A stretch of 64,000 nucleotides of DNA. It comes from Coturnix japonica (lineage: Eukaryota; Chordata; Aves; Galliformes; Phasianidae). Position numbers and translations under genes: made by a program. The notes beneath the pieces are model-generated. The model did not search any database. It saw only the letters and a list, made by a program, of their open reading frames with translations, and was not told the origin of the DNA. The stretch covers positions 47,218,381 through 47,282,380 of the forward strand of contig NC_029520.1 in the NCBI RefSeq assembly GCF_001577835.2, in the 5' to 3' direction. Shown here piece by piece: positions 33,514-43,861 of the stretch. How positions within the stretch are numbered: the stretch's first letter is position 1; each line of letters starts with the position of its first letter.

Positions 33514-36500
33514 CGACTAAGAAACCCTATGTGCTAAAACCGCCACCACCACCATTATCAGCTAATAGCAATCTGGAACTGATAACAAATTATTAAGAGG
33601 AGTTATTAATATGTTCTGACTGCAGGGAATAAAAAGCAGGGGAAACAGGGAAGGGAAAACTTAGGCTTGTACTAGTCTGCAGACTCCTTTAACCTGCTTT
33701 CCTAACATGGTCGTGTTGGGGTTAAGAACCCTTGACAGAAAACTGTAGAGGTTAGTAGCCATCAGTTTCCTCTGCTGGTCAGAAAGACCAGAAAGATAGA
33801 GTGCCTTCATATGACATTATTTGTTGGTGGTCCTCAGCCACCAGGATGTCACCAAATAAAAATAAAAGAAGTGTCTTCATCAAGATTTACATCTGTCAGC
33901 TGCTTCAGAGGAAGTGATTTCAGCAGTGGGTGTATGCAAAACTACACAAGCTGAAGGAACTACAAACTGAGATGCTCAGCTGTAAAACACAAGTCATGTA
34001 TATTGTATGCTGGCAGGCTGGGGACAGCAGTAATACATGGCTTCATGTTGGCAATAGGATACTTGTGGTAGGAACAAAACACAGATGATAAAAGTTTTGT
34101 TAAGGCTTAAGTGATACCTAGCAAGGTAGCACTACTGTGATAGAAACCTTTATGGCAAAGCTCAGCGCTTTGTATCAAACAGCAGAAGTCTCCAGGTTAT
34201 GCGGTAGCAGTGAGCAAAAATGGATTTTAAAGTGCTGAATGTTATTTGGGCTTTTCTTTTAAGGCTTCTGAGCCCCCTTCTGGATTGTCATGGCAGTTCT
34301 GCTCCATGTTTGTGAGGGGCAAGATGGTTTTGTTGTTGCAAACAATGAATAGGTGTTCTCTCATAACTGGGGCAGCACACCTATTTGCTTTGTGACAGGG
34401 ATTTCACTTTAAACATACGTTTTGGACATTTGAATTACATGTTGTCTGGTGCTGCCTAAAATATATTCCATATCTAAGCATAAATACCATGGAATATGAC
34501 AGTTGCTATAGTAACTAAGCATCTACTATTAAAAAGCACCCCAAGCTCATAAAACATGTGCAGCCTGTCACTACACAAGGTATTCCTGTCTTTGCAGCGG
34601 GCTAAGTACCATATTTTCTTCTTGGAGTTAGTCTGCTACTGATGATGTGTTTGCGCTGTGCATATGAAGGTCTTTTCTTCTTCACTAGCTCTACCTTCCT
34701 TTGAAAACTGCAGCTACTGTAGGAACAAAATAGCCTGAAGCGGTTGCAAGCTGAAGAAGTTAATGAATAATTCCTTCTTCAGATATCCTTGAACATACGT
34801 TCGAGTACATCTTTCAGATCCTTCAGGTCAGATTTGAGGCGTGCACCTTTGCTGCTGTGCATCTTTTGATATGGCAGTGTTATTCTCTTGGAATCAGCCT
34901 TTTGGGAGGCGTTGTGCTCTTTTGAGAATTCTCATCCCTGAAAAATTACAGTGACAACAGGAAACCAATTTCTGCAGTACTGGCAAAGCGGAGAGTTATA
35001 ATTGAAGAGCATGGACAGAACTAACAGAACTTTTCAGCTCATTGAGCTCAGGTTGCCTTGTAGTTTTGAGGCATTTGGCATAGTTCTGCTAGATGGGACT
35101 CCAGTTGTAACCATTGACAGCACTTGTTGTATTGCATCTTCCAGAACAGAAATGTGTTTTTCCTCTGGCCCATCACTACTAAGGAGAGTAGAACTCTAGA
35201 GGTGAGAGAGCTGGGGATAAGCTGGTACAGATGTAGTGCTTTATTTGCAAGTTAAATTGACCCTTCTCTGACTGGGAGAGTAACTGAAGGCTGTGATGAC
35301 ATGTTGGAGTACTCAGATTGCTTCCCATTTTTGCTTTATAGTCTGGTGAATTGATATGTTAAACTGTAAAACATACTGTACCCACAAATTATTGCCGATG
35401 TTGATTTGATGGTGGCTTATCTGAATTACAGTCTATGAGAAAAACTACATTTTAAACTAAGTCTGAAGATAACAGTTATAATTTAGAAAGGGTGTCCAAA
35501 GATGAACATAAAATGCACATGAACTCATGAAGCAGGGCATGGAAAGTCATATTTAAGGTGTAATTGTTTAGCTTTGTTTTTACTTTCTTTCTTTCCCAAG
35601 GGAATGCTTGTGAATGCCTGTCTGACTTATCTGGTTAAAGGGTTAACCCAATTAGAGGCATGAGCATGAACACAGATAAGAGGCTGTGAGCAAGTCTCTT
35701 TCTCTGCTCTGGGTCCTGTGCCTTGATGGGAATGACAGCCCTGACTTCTGTAGCAATAAAGGAACGTTAAACCCACATCTCCTGCTGCTCTATCAGTAGC
35801 CAGTGACAGCCCAGCAATCATTTCAAAATGTCTTAGGTTAACAGAGTAATACATGTTTAATTGGCCTGACTTAATGTGACTAACAAACAGCACCGAGTGC
35901 CAGTTGACATGCAATAGAGGCACAGAAGCTGTGCGGAGCAGTGCAGGGTGATGTAGAGCACTGTGTGTAGGCAGAGAGACAGAGGAACTGCTGAGGCTTT
36001 GCTCACTGCATGCTGGATGTGCAGGCACTGCAGCAGCCGGCTCAGCTGAGTGCTGTGTTTCCCTTCCTCCCCTGCATCCTCTCCATGGGCAGATCCTGGC
36101 AATCCCCATCACCCTCTGTTTTTTCTTGTTTGACACATGGAAATTGTCTCTGCTTTTCTTTGCACGATATTTCTTGTTTTCTTGTATATTCCTTGTTACA
36201 CTTCTGTTTTCTGCTTCTCCTTTTTCTTTCTGTACACAGCCGCCATTTGAATATGGATATTCGTTTCTGCCATGGCTGGCTAAGCACCACGACCCAATCT
36301 ACTTCAGTCTCAACAACCCATGATTACGGGCTGGCAACTTAGAGCCAATTTTCTTTTTTCTTTTCATCTTTCACTCTGAAGTCCACGACGGCCAGCAGGG
36401 CAAATAGGTGAGAGTGTGGTGCCCTCTGGTGCCTGCATTGAGCTGCTGGAGAAACAGCAGCTGGTGAGTGGAAAGGATGTGGGTTTGAATTGCACAATGC

Positions 36501-37615
36501 AACAAACCTGGCCAGAATAATAAAAACCGGAAATATAGAAAAGAGAATTAAATCTCGGTGTCGTTTCTGAAATCAGAAGCTCCTGCTGCATGGTTCGTAG
36601 CAGAGCAGTGGACTCACGATGTGGGGCTGACTGATGAGTCGACTGCTGGAGTATGTTGGGTATAAAAGCTTTTCTCCATGTCAGCCAGTTTGACCCATGA
36701 TGATGAAACAATGACAAGTCAGGATTATACATTAACGAGGTTTTATGTTAGAATGGATACATCCAAGCTATATTTCTACATCAAAAATACTTCCTCCAAA
36801 CCCAGGAGGTTTAAAATTGGTATGAAATGGAAACCTGGGCCAGCAAAAACCCTTCAGATTTGCATTCAATTCACGGCAGGAAGGCTGATTTCATACATTT
36901 GCTTTAATTTTGTGTTGATTTAGTTTTAATGGGTTTTGGTATCTCCAGAGAAAACTTTTCTTGGATTTTTCTCATCTTAGAATTTGACTAAGAGGTTCTA
37001 GGATCTGAAACTGAAAGGTTAGAAAACAAAGAGACAAAGATTTAATACACGAGTATTTCTGGTTGGAAGAGTCAGTGGCTTGTCCCGAATGAAGCAAGCA
37101 GGGCCCACAGCCCTCCTTAGAGCAGGTGGTGCTGTAAGATCACGCATCTTCAATGTTGCTTTTCTGGAGCAATGAAGTTAACCTGCTGTCCCTTCCTACC
37201 CCATGGATCGTCTCCATTATTACATTATAACCTTTCAGTATCTACATTCAGTGTACAGAGAAAGTTCACCCATCCCTCTCTTTTTTCTTTGCTTCTGACA
37301 GGAACTTTAGGCTCATTCTTGGCTTAGCTCTGATCTTCTGCCTTTTGTTAAGGGGCCATTCCCACAGTAAGTCAAGAAAGCAAGTAGTAAGACATATCCC
37401 TGAGATTCTTTTTCATCTAAAACATATTTTTCTTCCTTTTTGCGCTCAGCAATGTGCATTCAGTCTGAGTTCAGCTTCAGAAGTGTGTTTCTTATCTTTG
37501 GGACACAGCTACTACTGCAAGTAATGAAGTTAAGTGCGTCATTCCATCAAGAGCCAGATATGGAAGGTGAAACAGCAAGCACTATTAGCATTACTGATGG
37601 AGCTTAGTAACCATG

Positions 37616-37677
37616 TCACTAGCAGGGGGGTAAAGTTAAATAGAAGTCACTAGCAGGGGGGTAAAGTTAAATGGAAG
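37616..37677. repeat. 31-bp tandem duplication (two copies)
   Basis: Two adjacent 31-bp copies (37616-37646 and 37647-37677) differ at one base (A/G near the end). Each contains TCACTAGCAGGGGGGTAAAG. The near-identity implies a recent origin. Confidence 0.95.
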
Positions 37678-37680
37678 TCC

Positions 37681-37730
37681 TCTTTTTTTTAATTCTTCTT
37701 CTTTTTTTTTTTCTTTTTTTTTTTTTCCTT
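37681..37730. repeat. Polypyrimidine (T-rich) tract
   Basis: Fifty bases, almost all T with a few C, broken by one AA, directly after the 31-bp duplication. Confidence 0.9.
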
Positions 37731-39488
37731 CCCCGAAGCTTATGAATAAACAGAAGCAATTGCAGAGCTTCAAAGCTGTCTCTGAAAGTGCTGACTCAGT
37801 AGAATTTGTGTTTCAGTTGCTTATAATCACCTCCACGCAGCTCACTGCCCCTCTGCAGTAATCACTGACTATGCATACGGCACGCACCTGATCACTCTTT
37901 CTAGTGTCTGGTGCAAGGGGCTGTGTTTTAAGCAGGCAGACAATACTCAAGGGAAGAAGTGTTCCATTTTACAGAAGGAGAACTGTGATTCAGACTGAAG
38001 AATTTGTAAGCAACAGTTTTGAATACTTATGTATTTGCATACTCGTTCAGAACATCTGTGACTTCAGGTTTACAAGGCTTTTCAGGACTTTGTGTATCAT
38101 ACAGCATCCTCTTCCCACACTGTCTCTTCTCTTTAATGCTTCGCCTCCCTCAAGAAAGCATTTCAAGACAGACCTTTGAACATGCAGGGGATGCTTTGTG
38201 CTCAAGGGTTGTAACGTACGTGCCCCGCTACAGACTGAGGCTGCCAAACAGGATGGATTGTCTGATGCTGTACTGAGAAGGCATATTCTGCGGTTGCTCG
38301 TGCAGACAATATACATATGATATTCTGTGAAACTCTTACCACATTGCTTATTGCCCCTCCTCAGCCGACTTTCTATCTACCTACAAGGCTGTTTTTTTTC
38401 CCCCCTTTTCTTTTGTGTTTATTGTTTTCTGCTTGATTATCTCTGAGCATTTCTTACAGGGCAGAGTAAGAGGGTGAGACCCCAGAAATTACCAGTGATC
38501 TGAAACACAGAGATGAGACGTGAGTTTAGAGTCCTTTCTAACTAATGGCTCTTGAGAACAACAACTAACAGCAGTTACCGGGACATCAGCATTAGCCTAA
38601 TTTGGGATAACAGATTTCCCTTTGTTATTCACATTCCTTTCACTTGAGAACTGCCTGTCAGGAGGCCTCACTGCACCCCTGGTGCAAACAGAATACAAGA
38701 AGCGCCCTCTCCTGTGCAATGCTTAATGGTGCAGGGAATGAGAAGGAGCTCAGAGGGATGTAAAGCACCGCAAAAGGGAGTAAAAGAGATGGAGAGGTCA
38801 GGTATGTTTGGTACCCTCACCTCTAGATGCTACTTGCAGAAGAGATGCTGCTGCCCATATGCTTCCCCTGCACACCAAAGAGGTTCCAAAGCTGACTGCA
38901 TTTCTCTGATACAATCCCCCACCCTTATTTGTTCCATGAAAATAAGACAGACAGGCAACTTTGCCTTATTTTTTCTCTATAGAGGCCGTTTCCTAAAAGA
39001 TCTTCCCCACAGCATGGCCTGTAGGAAGGCAATACAGTCTTGATGAGAAAATATAAGATTGTGAACAGCTTTGAAACCCTGGTTCTGAGTTAGGTTTCAT
39101 CACTTGCCCCCAAACAGAACTTTGACATTGGGTTGTATGTGATAGCAGGGACTGGATGAGAGCTGCTGCAAGGCTACCAGCTGCAGATTAAACTTGGTCA
39201 TACTTAGAGTCTGACTTTATTCATGTCCGTGTTTGCCTGTTTTACAGAGGAAGAATAGCTGTACTTGTGAAGCAAAATTTAATACTGAGCACACCGAATA
39301 TTTCTTAGAGGGGAATGGAGAATTCTAAGTGAGTTTTTGCCAGCAAAGATGTGATGCAGTACTTGTAATTTGCAACGCAGAATTAATGAATAAACAAAAA
39401 GATATATAATCTGCAAAGACTAGTTTGTCCAGCTCTGGTTGATATCCAGAAGTTATTCACTTTATGCTTCACATCCATGCTTAAAACA

Positions 39489-39567
39489 TTCAGCTTATAT
39501 CCCAAGTACATTCACTTATATGTACTTCACTTATATCCCAAGTAGATTCACTTATATCCCAAGTACA
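39489..39567. repeat. 21-bp minisatellite-like repeat
   Basis: Three near-identical units of TTCACTTATATCCCAAGTA plus two bases (about 39490-39510, 39526-39546, 39547-39567), with a partial unit between the first and second. Confidence 0.9.
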
Positions 39568-39654
39568 TTAGGAATGTCTGAGAGATGTGGAAATAAAATG
39601 ATCTTTTATTATCTTGGATGATAGCAGTAGGAGGTGAGGGAATGGCATGGAGGG

Positions 39655-39765
39655 GAGAGTCGGGGGTGGGGGGGCTTAGGAAAGGGCTGTGCCCCGGAGG
39701 GCAGTGGGCCTGGCCCTGAGCTGCCCTGCCAGAGTCAGGGAGCATTGGGACACATAACCCTAATC
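39655..39765 (+). mobile_element. Possible old CR1-related fragment
   Basis: The GC-rich segment with GGGCTGTGCCCCGGAGGGCA, CTGAGCTGCCCTGCCAGAGT and CAGGGAGCATTGGGACA recalls an internal 3' part of some CR1 subfamilies. No 8-mer terminus follows. This is low confidence. Confidence 0.35.
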
Positions 39766-40007
39766 TACACAATCAGTTGGCCTTTCAGATCTGTTCTGAC
39801 CTAAGTAATTTCCTTTGCTAGGTCTCCAGCAAGTATCCTAGTGTTGAGATCCTTCCATTTTTACATGATATACTGTGTAACAAAACAGTGAGCTTCAGTT
39901 TATGGCATGAAAGCACTCAGTGTATCTGATGGGCTGCTCTGACAATGTAGAAATAGCATTTCTTGGTGTCTTCACATGGACCCCATAATCCCTTCAGTAT
40001 TCTGCCA

Positions 40008-40060
40008 CAGGATAAGTTAGATTGGAAAGGATCTCTGGAGACTGTGTAGGTCATCTTCAG
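40008..40060 (-). mobile_element. Possible CR1 remnant
   Basis: ATTGGAAAGGATCTCTGGAG followed by GTAGGTCATC resembles the CR1 core, but it is short and diverged. Confidence 0.3.
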
Positions 40061-40689
40061 AGTCAGATCGGGTTGCAAAAGGGTTTATTTCAGAGTGTAT
40101 CAGAACAACGATGCTCCAAAGACTTTCATTAAGAGAAGACGCACAGTGATACAGTAATTTGGAAAGGCAAGTGAATTAGACAAGGGAAAAGGATTACTGA
40201 TGTTGTGTTAGACCCTGCTAATCCCCATCCCCTGCATCGATGGCGCTGGACTCCAAATTGTTTGATTTAAATACACTTGTTTTTTTTTTTCACATGAAAA
40301 GCATCAGAGAGATTTCTAAAGTCATCTCGTTGAATATCCCATTTGCGACCATTTCAATCAATTCAGAAGTCTGAAGTCTGTCTCTTTGGTTTCTTCCAAA
40401 GTCACTGTCATTGTTCACCGAAGTCTTACGTGTAGGCTATGGAAATCCTGAGGTTGGGGCAGTTTGCTTACGTGTCTTCAGAGATTAATCAGCAACCCCC
40501 TGGGCTGACCGGGGCTGTTCTGAGCAACGCCTGCTGCTAATTTTCTTAGTAATGGGAAGTTTGATTTTCAGCAAAGTCACAGACATTCAGCGTTCTCCTT
40601 TTTACCTCAGAGCATCTGAGCTCTGAGATGCACGTGAAAACAGAAAACGGCCATTTGTTAATTAACATCACAACACGGTTGCACATTTT

Positions 40690-42148
40690 TCCAGGAGACA
40701 GTTCTTTATTACATTCAGTATCGTGCAAACTCCTTTTGAAAAGACAAACATTTCACAGGAAGATGTCAGAGGGCTCATTAAATAACACAAAAATTAGATG
40801 CATCATAAATACATTAGCTTGAGGATATGCCATTTGGGTGCAGTGCTTCTTCCCAAAAGTGGGTAAGAACGAAGTATAACATACAGAAATACCTAACACA
40901 ATTTAAAAATACTAACAAATACTTAATGCCAATTTAAAACTATTACTGAAATACAACATTGCAGATAAAGCAGAATGGCACTATGGAACGCTTTAGAAAC
41001 TCGTACTGAAATAAACTTTTGTGATGTTTGATTTTGGTCACATAAAAAATACAAAGAAGGTTTTTTAGATAAATCTTGCCAGGTGGTAGAGTTTCTTCTT
41101 TCATAATTTCTAGTTTGAAGGCACAGGATATTGCCATCAGTAGTTTATTCAGAACAAAAAATGGAGGCAGAAACAAGGAAATCTGCCATGCACAGTCTCA
41201 GTGTATGCTGTCAGTGTGTCCAAAGGAATTCCCATCAATGAGGAGAAGGGACTGTGTTCTTCATGCTGCCACCCTTCCTTGTCAGAAAGGCTTCTTTGCC
41301 AATAAGTCTATACTCTCCTATAGATCCTGTTCACTAAAATCCAGATCGATACAGTGAGGGAAGCATTATTGTAGTCAGAAATGAAACATGAGTTCAACAG
41401 ATACTTGGAGATGGCATAAAAACAGTCCCTGATTCCACCGGAAAATGTTTATCTTTTCTAAACATTTCACCCCGTTCCAGAGTTAACAACAAAACAAGGA
41501 AAATCTACCAAATGTAAAATATCAAGCAGTAGAAGGGCACAACTTCTGTTTATACACGTTTCCAGGACACTGTTTTGCTCTTTACTCAGTATATGCAAGG
41601 TAGATCAAACTACATATTGCAGCATTAGGAACATTTTCAAGGCTCTTGAAAGACTTCCTCATTTTTTATATTTTCCACTGGTTAACCACAAACTGTAACA
41701 ACAGGATACATGCATGAGAATCTGAATATGTACCTGGTGATTTCAACCAGAAGAATGGGCCTCACATTCATCTCCCAGCTTGGGTGTTTCTTTTTGTTCA
41801 ACTCAGAAGAAGTAAATGATTCTCAGTATGCAAGAGTCCAAAAAATAAGCTTTTAAGACTTTAGTTTGAGTCAAAGTCAGTTTCACAGTCTATTCCACGT
41901 TTTTCACAAAGCAAGGCCTTCACTGGTGGTACTGATGGGCAAACCTCATTGAAGGATAGAAACAGAAATAAGAAGTAACGTTCCCATAATGTTCTCAAGG
42001 AGTTGCTGGCCCACGTACTGTAAAAAAAACAACCAACCAACCCTTCCTTTGGACATCAGCACATAAATATGTGTGTGCTGCACTGTGCAGTCTGCAGATT
42101 GCATTGAGGAGTTCTTTGCTGCCAGCAGCCAGCTGCAGTTGCAAACTG
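40690..42148 (-). other. GPR132: Probable GPR132 3'UTR
   Basis: AT-rich noncoding sequence after the minus-strand stop. Minus-strand AATAAA signals occur at 41144-41149 and 40705-40710 (TTTATT on the plus strand), giving possible 3'UTRs of about 1.0 or 1.45 kb. Confidence 0.5.
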
Positions 42149-43261
42149 CTAGCTACCACCTTCTGGGTCTTGGCTATTATGACTGCATATGGTCTCCTGC
42201 ACATGTGATGAACTTGATGTCTCTCTGTTTTCTTCCCTTAATACTCCTTCCTGTGATTCTTTTTGCCTTTTCAATTTGCTGCTGTCAGTCTTATGATTAA
42301 TGGATGAGTTGAGCCTGGATGAGTTTGATTTCCACCTTCTCAGACTTCTATAGAAATCTTTCCTGACGTTTTCACTAGTCAGCACGTAGATGATAGGATC
42401 GGCAATGCCATTTGCAGTTGATAAACACAAAAACCCTGTAAAAACTGAATATATGCTTTTTTCAAATGAACACGAGCAATCCTGATGAAACATAAAGTAT
42501 ATGGCTCTTATTAAGAGTACCACGTGGTAGGGAGCAAAGCACATCAGGAAAATGACAATGATGGCAATTGCCAGATACTTCACTTTGGCTTTTTGGTGAC
42601 AAGTCACACTGTCACTTGTTTTTGTTCTTTGGAAAATCTTGTAGTTGGTGAAGATGAGAATTGTGAAAGGTATGACAAACCCAAACAGGAATCTGGCAAA
42701 GCTGAAAGAAGCCAGTGTTTTGTCAAGGGGTAAGGTCTCAAAGCAGTTCTTGTTATGTAAACTAGTCATTTTAAATATTGGACTGTGGATTACTGCAACC
42801 ACAGCAACAAGAAAACATACTATTATGATTGCCTTTTTACGTCCTCTTCTCCCTCTTGATTCCAGAGCATACACCAGTGCCACATAACGATCCATAGAAA
42901 TACAGCATAAAAGCAGAATGCTGATGTATATGTTGCAGAAAAATATGAATCCTGTCAATCTGCAAACCTGTTCACCCATAGTCCACTGGTGATCCTGTTG
43001 CACGTAGATAATCCAGATAGGCAAGGTACTTAAATACATCAGATCACACAATGATAAACTGAAAATGTATATGGCAATTGCATTATTCCTTCGGATTTGT
43101 GCAAGTGTGAGCAGGGATGTTAAGCAATTTGCTGGAAGACCAATGGCAAAAACAATGCTGTAAACAGCAATTAGAAGTATCTTGCTGTCTTTGTAGGGAA
43201 TATCCAGGCAAATAGTGATATTATCCCTTTCAATTGAGTTACAGGATGCATTATCTCCCAT
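42149..43261 (-). CDS. GPR132: G protein-coupled receptor 132 (G2A)
   Basis: Single coding exon of 370 residues, with the ATG at 43261-43259 in a strong context (A at -3, G at +4). It shows all class A landmarks. Two N-glycosylation sites lie before TM1 (N4, N14). TM1 starts near residue 29 with GLPANCLT. Cys100 and Cys173 form the likely extracellular disulfide. DRY is at 124-126, FAPYH at 242-246 in TM6 and DPIIY at 288-292 in TM7, followed by a Ser-rich tail. Diagnostic similarity to human G2A includes FFCNIYISILLLCCIS, VALVYALESRGRR and AKVKYLAIAIIVIFL. G2A is a plasma-membrane receptor of leukocytes that responds to protons, lysolipids and oxidised fatty acids. It has a full DRY, where human G2A has DRF (from memory). 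The acceptor 23 bp upstream (exon from 43284) shows a spliced leader. The human neighbour of CDCA4 is GPR132, which agrees. Confidence 0.97.
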   Translation of the reverse strand: MGDNASCNSIERDNITICLDIPYKDSKILLIAVYSIVFAIGLPANCLTSLLTLAQIRRNNAIAIYIFSLSLCDLMYLSTLPIWIIYVQQDHQWTMGEQVCRLTGFIFFCNIYISILLLCCISMDRYVALVYALESRGRRGRKKAIIIVCFLVAVVAVIHSPIFKMTSLHNKNCFETLPLDKTLASFSFARFLFGFVIPFTILIFTNYKIFQRTKTSDSVTCHQKAKVKYLAIAIIVIFLMCFAPYHVVLLIRAIYFMFHQDCSCSFEKSIYSVFTGFLCLSTANGIADPIIYVLTSENVRKDFYRSLRRWKSNSSRLNSSINHKTDSSKLKRQKESQEGVLREENRETSSSSHVQETICSHNSQDPEGGS

Positions 43262-43284
43262 GATTTTTTCCCAGCTGTTATTTT

Positions 43285-43731
43285 CTGTGAATCAGAAGAC
43301 AAGATGGAAAGTTAGTATTTGCATCAATTCAAAGGGTGTCAGTAAAGGCAGTAATCCCATGGATGCGAGGACATGGTGGGGGAACAAGTGGGATCCTTGT
43401 CTTAAACCACTGAAGACAGGGGAGTTTACCAAGACCTGCTGGTGTTCTCTAGTATCCCCAGAGCCAGATTTCAGTTAGTTCCAGGAAAAAGGACCTTTTT
43501 TCACAAGGAACTGATTGACTACAGCATGCCTATCCACTAAAGTGAGGTAGTGGGGACCAATCCTACACCAGGCTGCCTAATAAATACAACAGAGCTGCTG
43601 AGCAATTACTAAAATCACTTTGCAAAGGAAATTAAGAGCATTAATGTTCTATTTATTTATTTATTCCCAAACTCAGTAGTAAAAAAAAGCAAATACAGAG
43701 ATTTCAGTGATGGGATTGTAGAAGAACTTAC
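43285..43731 (-). other. GPR132: GPR132 leader intron
   Basis: A 447-nt intron from an AAATG|GTAAGT donor (GT at 43731-43730) to a TTCTGATTCACAG acceptor (AG at 43286-43285) on the minus strand. Both sites are close to consensus. Confidence 0.65.
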
Positions 43732-43861
43732 CATTTCTGATGGACATCTGAAGTGGGTGGAGGCAGTTTTGTGTCAAAGACTACCCAGCATACAGGAAAC
43801 AGAGTCTGGCCACTGGTGTGAACTAGCATATAATTCACACCTTTCTCCTCTTGATGAATAT
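43732..43861 (-). other. GPR132: Predicted noncoding 5' exon of GPR132
   Basis: A 130-nt block between a strong acceptor (TTCTTCATCTGCAG, AG at 43863-43862) and the GTAAGT donor. It carries upstream ATGs, and the last three bases of the exon are themselves ATG. Further leader exons and the promoter lie upstream and were not located. Confidence 0.55.

Larger units (their letters stand above)
29600..40680. other. Gene-poor spacer between CDCA4 and GPR132
   Basis: About 11 kb with no supported gene. Contents are CR1 fragments (31448-31512, 32533-32660, 33247-33513, possibly 39655-39765 and 40008-40060), a 31-bp tandem duplication with an adjoining pyrimidine tract (37616-37730) and a 21-bp tandem repeat (39489-39567). 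A locally GC-rich patch (30800-31160) gives open frames on both strands, none with a recognised domain. Confidence 0.6.

Noticed and set aside
36126-36323. Hydrophobic plus-strand frame, possible exon from an acceptor near 36240
   Set aside because: It comes from a T-rich tract; only the acceptor fits and no partner exon was found.
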